Below are positions 1 to 12,491 of a stretch of 64,000 nucleotides of DNA, one piece after another; position 1 is the first letter of the stretch, and every line of letters starts with the position of its first letter. The notes beneath the pieces were generated by a model. It made no database searches. It had not been told where the DNA came from and saw nothing but the letters and a program-made list of their open reading frames with translations. The position numbers and the translations under genes were made by a program. This DNA comes from Paraescarpia echinospica (lineage: Eukaryota; Annelida; Polychaeta; Sabellida; Siboglinidae): contig CM034533.1 of NCBI GenBank assembly GCA_020002185.1, forward strand, positions 42,784,880-42,848,879, read 5' to 3'.

Positions 1-665
1 GCCGATATATGTCACGAGACTTCGGATGACACGTCACACGAGACTACGGATGACACATCACACGAGACTTCGGATGACACGTCACACGAGAGTACCGACG
101 AGACAAGAGACGAGACAATGACCGAGATATGTCACGAGACTACGGACGACACGAGACTACGGATGACACATCACACGAGAGTACCGACGAGCCAAGAGAC
201 GAGACTCTGACCGAGATATGTCACGAGACTACGGATGACACATCACACGAGACTATGGCCAAGATATGTCACGAGACTTCAGATGACACGTCACACGAGA
301 GTACGAATGATACATCACACGAAACTTCGGATGACACATCACACGAGAGTACCGACGAGACAAGAGACGAGACTATGACAGAGATATGTCACGAGACTTC
401 GGATGACACGTCACACGAGAGTACCGACGAGACAAGAGACGAGACTATGACCGAGATATGTCACGAGACTACGGATGACACGAGACTACGGATGACACAT
501 CACACGAGACTACGGATGACACATCACACGAGAGCGCCGACGAGACAAGAGACGAGACTATGACCGAGATGTCACGAGACTACGGATGACACATCACACG
601 AGACTATGGCCGAGATATGTCACGAGACTACGACGAGACAAGAGACGAGACTATGGACGAGATAC
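1..665 (+). repeat. 24-bp satellite array, left arm of a large inverted repeat
   Basis: Tandem units built on CACGAGACTTCGGATGACAC plus four bases (24 bp). They are mixed with a longer variant that contains GTACCGACGAGACAAGAGAC and CCGAGATATGTCACGAG. Because 24 is a multiple of three, long acidic pseudo-ORFs run through the array, and they are not genes. The same satellite occurs as its reverse complement at 2061-2680, so the two arrays form arms around a CA-rich centre. The array begins at the window edge, so its left end is not seen. Confidence 0.95.
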
Positions 666-930
666 ACCTCAATAGACGGGTTATCGCGATTCCACCACCA
701 CCACCACAATTCCACCACAATAGACAGGTTATCGCTTGAGATTCCACCACCACCACAATAGACGGGTTATCGTGTGAGATTCCACCACCACCACCACCAC
801 AATTTCACCACAATAGACGGGTTATCGCGTGAGATTCCACCGCTTCCACCACAATTCCACCACAATAGACGTGTTATCGCGTGAGATTTGCTTGAAAAGG
901 AAGCAAAGCAAATAGACGTGTTATCGCGAA
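666..930. repeat. Minisatellite with CCACCA-rich units
   Basis: About five imperfect units of the form ATAGACGGGTTATCGCGTGA followed by GATTCCACC and a variable run of CCA triplets. The run length differs between units. No coding capacity or promoter signal was recognised. Confidence 0.85.
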
Positions 931-1456
931 CTTACACAACATACTCACAACACACAACACATACAACATACCCAACACACAACATACACAACTTACACAA
1001 CATACACACAACACATACAACACACACAACATACACAACACACACAACATACACAACACACACAACATACACAACACACACAACATACACAACACACACA
1101 ACATACCCAACACACAACATACACAACACACACAACATATCCAACACAAAACATACACAACACACACAACACATACAACACATACACAACACACAACACA
1201 CACAACACATACTCAACACACAATTTACACAACACATACACAACACACACAACACACAATTTACACAACACACGTAACATACCCAACACACAACATACAC
1301 AACTTACACAACATACACACAACACACACACACACAACACACACAACACACACACAACACACACAACACATACAACATACCCAACCCACACAACACACAA
1401 CACATACAACACACACAACATACACAACACACACAACACACACAACATACAACACA

Positions 1457-1527
<71 letters not shown>

Positions 1528-1668
1528 CATACACAACATACACAACACACACACAACATACCCAACACACAACACATACACAACACACACAACACACACA
1601 CACAATATACCCAACACACAACACATACTCAACATACACAACATACACAACACACAACATACACACAC

Positions 1669-1711
<43 letters not shown>

Positions 1712-1734
1712 CATACACCACACACACACACACA

Positions 1735-1773
<39 letters not shown>

Positions 1774-1895
1774 CATATACACAACACACACAAAATACCC
1801 AACACACAACATACACAACTTACACAAAACATACAACACACACACAACATACACAGCATACACAACACACACAACATACACAACACATACAACAT
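931..1895. repeat. CA-rich compound microsatellite (ACACAACATACAC)n
   Basis: Nearly 1 kb of ACACAACATACACAACAC-type sequence with pure (CA)n runs, for example around 1456-1526 and 1670-1775. One strand is almost free of G, so all six frames give long Cys/Val/Leu or Thr/His/Asn pseudo-ORFs. It forms the centre between the two 24-bp satellite arms. Confidence 0.95.
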
Positions 1896-2060
1896 AGATA
1901 TCGCCATGACAGGTCGTCATGACATTCAAGTAATTTCCGGTGTAACGTCGCTTCCGACGTAGTGTACCTAGTAGAGGCTGCCATAGCAAGCGAATTTGAA
2001 AACTGCTACGATCGAAAACGACTATGTCAATAACATGTAAGGACAACCATCTGACAGGAC
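1896..2060. other. Unique spacer between CA repeat and right satellite arm
   Basis: Ordinary complex sequence of about 165 bp with no ORF, splice signals or repeat similarity that I recognise. It is the only non-repetitive stretch in the first 2.6 kb and would serve to anchor this locus for mapping. Confidence 0.6.
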
Positions 2061-2680
2061 TTCATTCAAAGAGGTACTCTCGTGTGATGTGTCATCCGTA
2101 GTCTCGTGTGGTCCGTAGTCTCGTGACATATCTCGGTCATAGTCTCGTCTCTTGTCTCGTCGGTACTCTCGTGTGACGTGTCATCCAAAGTCTCGTGTGA
2201 TGTGTCATCCGTAGTCTCGTTTGACGTGTCATCCGAAGTCTCGTGACATATCTCGGTCATAGTCTCGTCTCGTCTCTTGTCTCGTCGGTACTCTCGTGTG
2301 ACGTGTCATCCGAAGTCTCGTGTGATGTGTCATCCGTAGTCTCGTGTGACGTGTCATCCGAAGTCTCGTGACATATCTCGGCCTTAGTCTCGTGTGATGT
2401 GTCATCCGTAGTCTCGTGACATATCTCGGTCATAGTATCGTCTCTTGTCTCGTCGGTACTCTCGTGTGATGTGTCATCCGAAGTCTCGTGACATATCTCG
2501 GTCATAGTCTCGTCTCTTGTCTCGTCGGTACTCTCGTGTGACGTGTCATCAGAAGTCTCGTGTGAAGTGTCATCCGTAGTCTCGTGTGACGTGTCATCCG
2601 AAGTCTCGTGACATATCTCGGCCATAGTCTCGTGTGATGTGTCATCCGTAGTCTCGTGACATATCTCAGTCATATTCTCA
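2061..2680 (-). repeat. 24-bp satellite array, right arm (inverted)
   Basis: Reverse complement of the array at 1-665, with the same 24-bp core and the same long variant. Read on the - strand it again gives open pseudo-peptides rich in ETTDDTSH. The last unit runs straight into the Copia fragment at 2678, where the satellite text stops and sequence identical to 8751 onward begins. Confidence 0.95.
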
Positions 2681-3531
2681 TATGAACAGGCTATTTCCTC
2701 TCGCGAAGCAGACAAATGGCATAAAGCTATGAATGAGGAAATGAATGCTCTTTGTGATAATGAAACATTTGAATTCACCACATTACCAGAAGGTAGAACA
2801 CTAGTGGGGGGAAGATGGGTGATGCAATTAAACTCGGTCCAAACAGTGAGGAAAAACACAAAGCGCGAGTTGTTGCTAAACGGTATTCACAGGTCCCAAA
2901 TGTAGATTATCAAGAGACATTTTCGCCAACAGCACGAATTACTTCAATTCGTATGATGATGCAGTTAGCTGTACATGAAAACCTGATAGTTCATCAGATG
3001 GATGTAAAAACAGCTTATTTGAATGCACCGATTGATTGCGAAATCTATGTGGAACAGCCAGAAGGTTCTGAAAAAGATGGTGAAAATGGTGAAAAACTTG
3101 TGTGCAAATTGAAGAAATCGTTGTACGGTTTGAAACAAAGTGGACGTAACTGGAATAACATATTACACGAGTACCTACTTGATGATAGTCTCTAGCTGAT
3201 CCCTTTGTGTATTCTAAAATCACAAATGAGTCGAAGGTAATCATTATCGTATGGGTCGATGACATCATTGTTGCATCTGGCAATGAACATTTACTAAACG
3301 GTGCAAAGAGTTCTCTATGTGAACAATTTAGAATGAAAGACTTGGGAGAGCTGTCATGGTTTTTAGGCATAGAATTCAAATGTACAGATGGATGTGTAGA
3401 AATGAACTAAACAAAGTATCTGGAAAGGGTACTGAGTAAATTTGGGATGGTAGATTGCAAACCCAAAGCAACTCCATGTGAGATGAGTGTAAACAAAATC
3501 AGAGATGATGATCTGACAAAGACAGATTTGG
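2678..3531 (+). pseudogene. Ty1/copia reverse transcriptase fragment, copy 1
   Basis: Remnant of a Copia-type LTR retrotransposon pol gene. The 2815-3195 frame shows the Copia RT signature: KARVVAKRYSQ, YQETFSPTARITSIRMMMQL, the QMDVKTAYLNAP active-site block and SLYGLKQSGRNW. After a frameshift near 3195 the 3207-3410 frame continues with the WVDDIIVASGNE block (equivalent of YVDD) and LGELSWFLGIEF. A stop after EMN and a further shift lead to CKPKATPCEM. Integrase, protease, RNase H and LTRs are absent here. It is nearly identical to 8751-9603 and is broken in the same places, so it was already dead when the segment duplicated. Confidence 0.9.
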
Positions 3532-3641
3532 AAAAAGCACAGGTATTGGCAAATCATTTCTCTTCCGTATTTACGAGAGAACCAGAAGGAGATATTCTGG
3601 AGGAGCCAATAAGATGTCATAACAAAGTTGAATGTTTAACA
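3532..3641 (+). pseudogene. LINE D fragment (pre-RT region), interrupted by CR1
   Basis: The frame LEKAQVLANHFSSVFTRE is the segment that lies just N-terminal to the RT domain in CR1/Jockey-type LINEs. It is fused directly to the Copia remnant upstream. At 3641 a CR1-type LINE interrupts it, and the same LINE resumes on the + strand at 6458 with the RT domain. The flanks share ATGTT (3633-3637 and 6454-6458), consistent with a short target-site duplication. Confidence 0.7.
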
Positions 3642-4069
3642 AGATTTAACAAGATTGCCATCCAGAGAATAAACTCTAGATGGCAGGTGGACAAGGAAGC
3701 CCTTTGGCTTATCGAGAGTCCAACCCTTTTATCTACATATATCCAGCCCTTCTGAGGTATGTGTCGATTTTATTTTTAAACATATTCACACTACTAGCAC
3801 CCACACAATCATCAGATAATCTGTTCCATTCATTCACAGTCCTTTGTGAAAATTAGAACTTTCTCATGTCTAATCTACACTGCTCCTTTACTAATGTAAC
3901 TTCATGTCCTCTAGTCTTTCTATCTTTCTTAACTGAAAAAAACATATTTCTATCAATATTTTCATAACCATTCAATATTTTAAACACTTCTATCTGATCT
4001 CCTCTCAATCTCCTGGTCTCTAGTGTTGTTAAACCACATTCTTTTAGGCGTTTTTCATAACTAAGATCC

Positions 4070-4549
4070 TCAGTTTTGTATCATTTTAGTCGCTCTCCTC
4101 TGTACTCTTTCTAGCATATCTATGTCCTTCTTGCGGTATGGCCTCCACGCTTGTATACAATATTCTAAATGAGGCCTAACTATTGTTTTGTACAGCGGTA
4201 TTATTAGTTCTTTTTCTTTATATGCTATATTTCGCCTAATCAATCCAAGGATTTGATTTCCCTTTGAAGCTGCAATTCCACACTGCTCTGAAACCTTCAT
4301 GTCAGCACCAATTGTCAGCCCTAAGTCTTTTTCTTTTACAGTAGTACTTAGTACAGTTCCCCCCATTGTATATTCTACATATTCGTTCCCATGTCCTGTG
4401 TGAAGGCATTTACATTTCCCAAAATTGAACAACATTTGCCACTTTTCAGACCATTTGATCAACCTGTCAAGATCATCTTGTAAATGCTGTCTATCTCCAT
4501 CACTTTTAATCCTTCTAAACACTTTTGTATCATCTGCAAATTTCAACAC
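4070..4549 (-). pseudogene. CR1 ORF2 C-terminal part (FADD block and thumb)
   Basis: A 159-residue frame beginning at the [20 protein letters not shown] catalytic block and ending with LERVQRRATKMI. It follows the 4735-6450 frame after small indels around 4550-4740. Its distal end is cut by a shift near 4075; copies 2 and 3 continue here with LRDLSYEKRLKECGLTTLET. Confidence 0.85.
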
Positions 4550-4734
4550 CTTTGCTAGCTATATCATCGCCCAAATCGTTTATATATATATTATTAAGAA
4601 TAATATAGGTCCCAGTACTGATCCCTGTAGAACCCCACTCAAAACTGATTTCCAGTTTGAAGCCTCCCCATCAACAACTACCCGTTGTCTTCTGTCAATC
4701 AGCCACTTTTCTATCCAGTTAATTATACCATTTC

Positions 4735-6450
4735 CTATGCATGGGCTTTTAGTTTAAGCAGTAATCTCTGATGTGGCACTTTGTCGAAAGCTTTTTGAAA
4801 ATCTAAGTAGATGATATCTACTGGTGATCCATCATCTACCCACTTAGTGATATCTTCCAAAAAACATAACATATTTGTTAAGCATGACCTCGCTTTTAGA
4901 AACCCATGTTGAGATGGGTTTATCAAGTTATGTTTAACAAGAAAATCCACCATGTGATCTTTAATTAGTCTTTCTAATAATTTACAAATCAACGATGTTA
5001 AACTAACTGGTCTATAATTATTTGACTTGTTTCTCGAACCTTTTTTAAATAACGGTATAATGTTTGCTTCTTTCCATTCTAAAGGAACCACTCCCTCTTC
5101 TAATGACAAGTTGAAAACTGTTGCAAGCGGTATGCTAATTTGTTCTACAATTTCCAATAGTAGTTTGGGTGGAATACCATCCACTCCAGGTGATTTATTT
5201 TCCTTCATAGCCCTAATTTTCTTAGCTACCATTTCTGGGGTTACAATTAACTGTCTTAAATAGTCTGATTCTGCCCCCTTGAACTTAGCCTCTGGTACTG
5301 GCAGTGAACTAGTGTCTTCTCTGGTAAACACTGAACTAAAATACTCATTTAGGTCTTCTGCCATTAAGAATCCTTCTGATATTATATTTCCAGCACTATC
5401 TTCTAGAGGACCGACCTTATCCTGAACTTTCTGTTTGCTTCGAACATACGCATAAAAACTCTTGCTGTCATGTTTTATATTACAAGCTAATTTATGTTCA
5501 TAGCTTCTCTTTGAATTTCTAATTTCAGCTGTAGCTTGGTTTAGTGCTTCTTTATAAATGTTGTAGTCTTCGTCATTTCCAGTACGTCTATATGACTTCC
5601 ACATCATTTGTTTATACTTAATTTTTCTAATGGCTTCTTTCGATAAGTATTTCTTTCTGGTCCGTTTCCCTTGTTTTTTGAAGGGAACAAATTTATCTAC
5701 GATGCACTCTATTTCATTCTTTAAGATATTCCAGCATTCTGTTGCTGTCTTATTCTTCAGTGTATTATTCCAGTCTATCTTTGCTAAATATTTCATCATT
5801 TCCTTATATCTTCCTTTGTGGAAATTTCTCCTGAACTGCTTTTTATTATTTCTTTCTGATTTTACTTTGATGGTAAAATGTATCTGGTTGTGATCACTAC
5901 TTCCCAGAGGCTCACATAATTTAACATTGTCAACTAATTCATTCTGTGAGAACAAAACTAAGTCTAACACATTCTCTCCCCTGGTTGGTTCTAGCACATG
6001 TTGAGAAAGGAAACTATCTTGTACTAAAACTAAAAACTTGTGGTCCTCACTACCCATACTCTGTACAGATTTCCATTTTATATGCCCATGGTTAAAATCC
6101 CCCATAATAACACAGTCCCGTTTGTTCACTTCCCTTATAGCGTTTTGTATTTTTTCATTCTCTTCTATGCTTATGTTTGGACTTCGATAAACTAATCCAA
6201 CCGTTAACGTTGAGTTTCCTGTAACTATGTTACACCAAACAGCTTCTTCGCAATCTGCTTCTCTGTCTAATTTTATTTCATAAGCCTGGATAGATTCTTT
6301 AATATATAAAATAACTCCACCTCCCCTTCTTCCTATTCTATCTTTCCTAAACATTACATATCCTGTCAGTCCCAATTCAGCATCTGATATATCGGTGGTT
6401 GCCCATGATTCGGTTATACCTATTATGTGAGGGTCAATATCTTCTACCAT
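4735..6450 (-). pseudogene. CR1 ORF2: AP endonuclease plus reverse transcriptase (N-terminally truncated)
   Basis: A 571-residue open frame. Endonuclease blocks in order: GITESW (catalytic Glu), GGGVILYIKE, VGLVYRSPN, IMGDFNHGHIKW (catalytic Asp/Asn) and PLGSSDHNQIHF (SDH). The RT domain starts with KSPGVDGIPPKLL and continues through EANIIPLFKKGSRNKSNNYR, SQHGFLKARSCLTNML and IIYLDFQKAFDKVPHQRLL. The frame breaks near 4740, just before the [10 protein letters not shown] block, and the C-terminal part ([10 protein letters not shown] to LERVQRRATKMI) is in another frame at 4070-4549. The true N terminus is missing because the insertion is truncated. In the intact element the enzyme nicks target DNA and primes reverse transcription. 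Confidence 0.9.
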
Positions 6451-6457
6451 GTTGCAC

Positions 6458-8010
6458 TATCATTCCATCGATAGTGGCTTTAAAGCTAAAGAAACTGAAA
6501 ATATTCAAATCACCAGGACCCGACGGCCTCCATCCTCGTGTCCTAAACGAATTGGCAGAGAGTATTAGCACTCCACTATCCATAATTGTTAACACGTCGC
6601 TGAAAACAGGCATACTACCCAAAGACTGGAAAATAGAAAACATATCTGCGATTCACAAGAAAGGAAACAAAAATCAAGCACATAATTACCGGCCAGTCAG
6701 CCTAACGAGCATAGCAGGGAAAATAATGGAAGGCATAGTGAGAGATACCATCACTAAACACTTGAAAGATAATGACCTGTTGAGCGACAAACAATTTGGT
6801 TTCATCAAAGGGCGGTCTACAGTTCTCCAATTACTTAAAGTACTCGATTCATGGACTGAGACACTAGATAACGGTGGATGTATTGATGTAGTATATTGTG
6901 ATTTTATGAAAGCATTTGACAAAGTTCCACATCTACGACTTATAGAGAAACTCCAGAGCTATGGAATTCAAGGGAATATTCTAAGCTGGGTTGCAGCTCT
7001 GTTGGCCCACAGAAGACAACGTGTAAGGGTCAATAATTCTTTTTCAGATTGGCATGATGTCATCAGCGGCATACCACAAGGATCGGTGATTGGGCCCCTA
7101 CTTTTTGTCATATTTATTAATGACTTACCGGATGTAATAAAGAGCTCCGAAGTATTCCTGTTTGCGGATGATATGAAACTCTTCCATCCAATTTACACCA
7201 ACGAAGATTGCACAAAGCTTCAACAAGATCTTACCCATGCAGAACTTTGGACATACGAATCTCTCTTAAAGTTCCACCCAGACAAATGCAGCCATATGAG
7301 AGTAGGATCATCAACCATAAGAAATGACAGCTACACACTGGGACCTAACCATATAACGCTGGCAAGTACGGATAAGGTGAAAGATATTGGCATCACTTTT
7401 GACTCATCACTTAACTTTGAGGCACATATGTCGGAAAAAATTAATAAAGCCAATTCAATGATGGGGATAACTCGTCGCACTTTTGATTACATGGATGAAC
7501 AGTGTTTTTCTACTGTTTTTAAATCTCGTCTGCCCACATATTGAATATACAAATCAAGTATGGGCTCCCTTCTTAATGAAACACATTACAGCTCTTGAAA
7601 ATGTTCAGCGTAGAGCAACCAAATTAATTCCAGGTTTTAAAGATCTTGAATATAATGAACGTCTGCAAAGACTAAAATTACCAACACTGTCATATCGTCA
7701 CCTCAGAGGAGACATGATTGAATTGTATAAGATTTTAATAGACAAATATCATACAGCTGTGACATCGAACTTTATAACTTTGAGGGATACTGAATCATGT
7801 ACGCGAGGACATCACCTAAAAAATATTCAAAGGACGTTGTCGGTTAAACATAACAAAAATTCATTGATACACCGATGCACGGACGTATGGAACAGCCTCC
7901 CACAGTCTGTGGTAGAGGCTCCATCAGTCCAGTCCTTTGAGGGAAAATTAGACAAATTATGGAAAAACCACCCAATTAAGCTCGATTACATAGCCCCACC
8001 CCTATTATAG
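6458..8010 (+). pseudogene. LINE D reverse transcriptase (CR1/Rex1-like), frameshifted
   Basis: Continuation of the LINE begun at 3532. The first frame (to 7544) has FKSPGPDGLHPRVLNELAES, NYRPVSLTSIAGKIMEG, KQFGFIKGRSTVLQLL, VVYCDFMKAFDKVPHLRLIE, GIPQGSVIGPLLFVIFINDL and LFADDMKLFHP. A shift near 7500-7540 moves the thumb region into the 7483-8010 frame (LENVQRRATKLIPGF, DVWNSLPQSVVEAPSV). The tail after 8010 is short and I did not see a simple-repeat 3' end. This LINE is a different lineage from the CR1 inserted into it. Confidence 0.85.
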
Positions 8011-8617
<607 letters not shown>

Positions 8618-9603
8618 TAGCAGGTATCCTCAGAGGCAACGTAACAGGCCAAAATATCTTGATGATTATGTAACAGAGTCGGACACAGATTTTGAAAATA
8701 GTGCAAAATCTAACATTGATTACTGTTACAGAGTAGCCGATATACCGAGATCATATGAACAGGCTATTTCCTCTCGCGAAGCAGACAAATGGCATAAAGC
8801 TATGAATGAGGAAATGAATGCTCTTTGTGATAATGAAACATTTGAATTCACCACATCACCAGAAGGTAGAACACTAGTGGGGGGAAGATGGGTGATGCAA
8901 TTAAACTCGGTCCAAACAGTGAGGAAAAACACAAAGCGCGAGTTGTTGCTAAACGGTATTCACAGGTCCCAAATGTAGATTATCAAGAGACATTTTCGCC
9001 AACAGCACGAATTACTTCAATTCGTATGATGATGCAGTTAGCTGTACATGAAAACCTGATAGTTCATCAGATGGATGTAAAAACAGCTTATTTGAATGCA
9101 CCGATTGATTGCGAAATCTATGTGGAACAGCCAGAAGGTTTTGAAAAAGATGGTGAAAATGGTGAAAAACTTGTGTGCAAATTGAAGAAATCGTTGTACG
9201 GTTTGAAACAAAGTGGACGTAACTGGAATAACATATTACACGAGTACCTACTTGATGATAGTCTCTAGCTGATCCCTGTGTGTGTTCTAAAATCACAAAT
9301 GAGTCGAAGGTAATCATTATCGTATGGGTCGATGACATCATTGTTGCATCTGGCAAAGAACATTTACTAAACGGTGCAAAGAGTTCTCTATGTGAACAAT
9401 TTAGAATGAAAGACTTGGGAGAGCTGTATGGTTTTTAGGCATAGAATTCAAATGTACAGATGGATGTGTAGAAATGAACTAAACAAAGTATCTCGAAAGG
9501 GTACTGAGTAAATTTGGGATGGTAGATTGCAAACCCAAAGCAACTCCATGTGAGATGAGTGTAAACAAAATCAGAGATGATGATCTGACAAAGACAGATT
9601 TGG
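8618..9603 (+). pseudogene. Ty1/copia reverse transcriptase fragment, copy 2
   Basis: Begins with the linker RYPQRQRNRPKYLDDYV, then SYEQAISSREADKWHKAMNE and TLVGGRWV. A +/-1 shift at about 8888 leads to the RT frame 8888-9268 (YQETFSPTARITSIR, QMDVKTAYLNAP, SLYGLKQSGRNW). The WVDDIIVASG block is in a third frame near 9310-9360. It matches 2678-3531 with offset 6073 and shares its frameshifts, but it has an extra one-base loss near 9430. No LTR was recognised. Confidence 0.9.
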
Positions 9604-9713
9604 AAAAAGCACAGGTATTGGCAAATCATTTCTCTTCCGTATTTACGAGAGAACCAGAAGGAGACATTCTGGAGGAGCCAATAAGATGTCATAACAAAGT
9701 TGAATGTTTAACA
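9604..9713 (+). pseudogene. LINE D pre-RT fragment, copy 2
   Basis: Same LEKAQVLANHFSSVFTRE segment as 3532-3641, fused at the same base to the Copia remnant and interrupted at the same base by a CR1 LINE. Unlike copy 1, no LINE D RT domain follows the CR1 on its far side: the sequence after 14046 is unrelated. Confidence 0.7.
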
Positions 9714-9804
9714 AGATTTAACAAGATTGCCATCCAGAGAATTAACTCTAGATGGCAGGTGGACAAGGAAGCCCTTTGGCTTATCGAGAGTCCAACCCTT
9801 TTAT

Positions 9805-12491
9805 CTACATATATCCAGCCCTTCTGAGGTATGTGTCGATTTTATTTTTAAACATATTCACACTACTAGCACCCACACAATCATCAGATAATCTGTTCCA
9901 TTCTTTCACAGTCCTTTGTGAAATTGAGAACTTTCTCATGTCTAATCTACACTGCTCCTTTACTAATGTAACTTCATGTCCTCTAGCCTTTCTATGTTTC
10001 TTAACTGAAAAAAACATATTTCTATCAATATTTTCATAACCATTCAATATTTTAAACACTTCTATCTGATCTCCTCTCAATCTCCTGGTCTCTAGTGTTG
10101 TTAAACCACATTCTTTTAGGCGTTTTTCATAACTAAGATCCCTCAGTTTTGGTATCATTTTAGTCGCTCTCCTCTGTACTCTTTCTAGCATATCTATGTC
10201 CTTCTTGCGGTATGGCCTCCACGCTTGTATACAATATTCTAAATGAGGCCTAACTATTGTTTTGTACAGCGGTATTATTAGTTCTTTTTCTTTATATGCT
10301 ATATTTCGCCTAATCAATCCAAGGATTTGATTTCCCTTTGAAGCTGCAATTCCACACTGCTCTGAAACCTTCATGTCAGCACTAATTGTCAGCCCTAAGT
10401 CTTTTTCTTTTACAGTAGTACTTAGTACAGTTCCCCCATTGTATATTCTACATATTCGTTCCCATGTCCTGTGTGAAGGCATTTACATTTCCCAAATTGA
10501 ACAACATTTGCCACTTTTCAGACCATTTGATCAACCTGTCAAGATCATCTTGTAAATGCTGTCTATCTCCATCACTTTTAATCCTTCTAAACACTTTTGT
10601 ATCATCTGCAAATTTCAACACCTTGCTAGCTATATCATCGTCCAAATCGTTTATATATATTAAGAATAATATAGGTCCCAGTACTGATCCCTGTGGAACC
10701 CCACTCAAAACTGATTTCCAGTTTGAAGCCTCCCCATCAACAACTACCCGTTGTCTTCTGTCAATCAGCCATTTTTCTATCCAGTTAATTATACCATTTC
10801 CTATGCCATGGGCCTTTAGTTTAAGCAGTAATCTCTGATGTGGCACTTTGTCGAAAGCTTTTTGAAAATCTAAGTAGATGATATCTACTGGTGATCCATC
10901 ATCTACCCACTTAGTGATATCTTCCAAAATACATAACATATTTGTTAAGCATGACCTCGCTTTTAGATGTTGAGATGGGTTTATCAAGTTATGTTTAACA
11001 AGAAAATCCTCCATGTGATCTTTAATTAGTCTTTCTAATAATTTACAAATCACCGATGTTAAACTAACTGGTCTATAATTATTTGACTTGTTTCTCGAAC
11101 CTTTTTTAAATAACGGTATAATGTTTGCTTCTTTCCATTCTAAAGGAACCACTCCCTCTTCTAATGACAAGTTGAAAACTGTTGCAAGCGGTATGCTAAT
11201 TTGTTCTACAATTTCCAATAGTAGTTTGGGTGGAATACCATCCACTCCAGGTGATTTATTATCCTTCATAGCCCTAATTTTCTTAGCTACCATTTCTGGG
11301 GTTACAATTAACTGTCTTAAATAGTCTGATTCTGCCCCCTTGAACTTAGCCTCTGGTAGTGGCAGTGAACTAGTGTCTTCTCTGGTAAACACTGAACTAA
11401 AATACTCATTTAGGTCTTCTGCCATTAAGAATCCTTCTATTATATTTCCAGCACTATCTTCTAGAGGACGGACCTTATCCTGAACTTTCTGTTTGCTTCG
11501 AACATACGCATAAAAACTCTTGCTGTCATGTTTTATATTACAAGCTAATTTATGTTCATAGCTTCTCTTTGAATTTCTAATTTCAGCTGTAGCTTGGTTT
11601 AGTGCTTCTTTATAAATATTGTAGTCTTCGTAATTTCCAGTACGTCTATATGACTTCCACACTTATATCTTCCTTTGTGGAAATTTCTCCTGAACTGCTT
11701 TTTATTATTTCTTTCTGATTTTACTTTGATGGTAAAATGTATCTGGTTGTGATCACTACTTCCCAGAGGCTCACATAATTTAAGATTGTCAACTAATTCA
11801 TTCTGTGAGGACAAAACTAAGTCTAACACATTCTCTCCCCTGGTTGGTTCTAGCACATGTTGAGAAAGGAAACTATCTTGTACTAAAACTAAAAACTTTG
11901 GTCCTCACTACCCATACTTTGTAGGGATTTCCATTTTATATGCCCATGGTTAAAATCCCCCATAATAACACAGTCTCATTTGCTTACTTCCCTTATAGCG
12001 TTTTGTATTTTTTCATTCTCTTCTATGCTTATGTTTGGACTTCGATAAACTAATCCAACCATTAACGCTGAGTTTCCTGTAACTATGTTACCCCAAACAG
12101 CTTCTTCGCAATCTGCTTCTCTGTCTAATTTTATTTCATAAGCCTGGATAGATTCTTTAATATATAAAATAACTCCACCTCCCCTTCTTCCTATTCTATC
12201 TTTCCTAAACATTACATATCCTGTCAGTCCCAATTCGGCATCTGATATATCGGTGGTTGCCCATGATTCGGTTATACCTATTATGTGAGGGTCAATATCT
12301 TCTACCATAATGTTTAGTTCATTTCTTTTGTTTACTATACTCCTTGCATTTAAACAAACACATTTATACCCAGCTTCAGAACAGTTTTCCAGACTGTTCT
12401 TTGCTGAATTATTTTTGCTGTCTTTATCTATGCCTCCAGTTTCAGGCTTCTCTGCGAGTCCCCCCTGCGAATTTAGTTTAAATAGATGCAA
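9805..12491 (-). pseudogene. CR1 ORF2 (endonuclease-RT), four frame segments
   Basis: Segments 11976-12491 (endonuclease start CVCLNARSIVNKRNELNI, GITESW, RRGGGVILYI), 11599-11856 (LDLVLSSQNEL, GSSDHNQIHF), 10448-11662 ([62 protein letters not shown]) and 9805-10482 (thumb and C terminus to the end KIDTYLRRAGYM). The breaks are short indels plus a deletion at 11660. ORF2 has no ATG before the endonuclease block CVCLNARSI; it opens in the -1 frame from the ORF1 stop. Confidence 0.88.

Larger units (their letters stand above)
3642..6457 (-). mobile_element. CR1-type LINE copy 1 (5'-truncated)
   Basis: The element reads right to left. Its 5' end is truncated inside the endonuclease, next to MVEDIDPHIIGITESW. 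Its 3' end carries the terminal hairpin at 3656-3685 and two copies of an AATCTTGTTA-like tail. Four further copies of the family are in the window (9714-14046, 29694-33865, 36075-39515 and, on the + strand, 44343-46451). Assignment to CR1 rests on the RT motifs here and on the PHD-like plus esterase ORF1 of the longer copies, a known CR1 architecture. Confidence 0.9.

Noticed and set aside
874..2046. Overlapping ORFs in the CA-rich repeat
   Set aside because: Low-complexity Cys/Val or Thr/His peptides in all frames, caused by absence of stop trinucleotides in the repeat.
129..2859. Long acidic ORFs through the 24-bp satellite on both strands
   Set aside because: The unit length is a multiple of three, so openness is automatic. 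The peptide is a plain repeat and one such frame runs into antisense of Copia.
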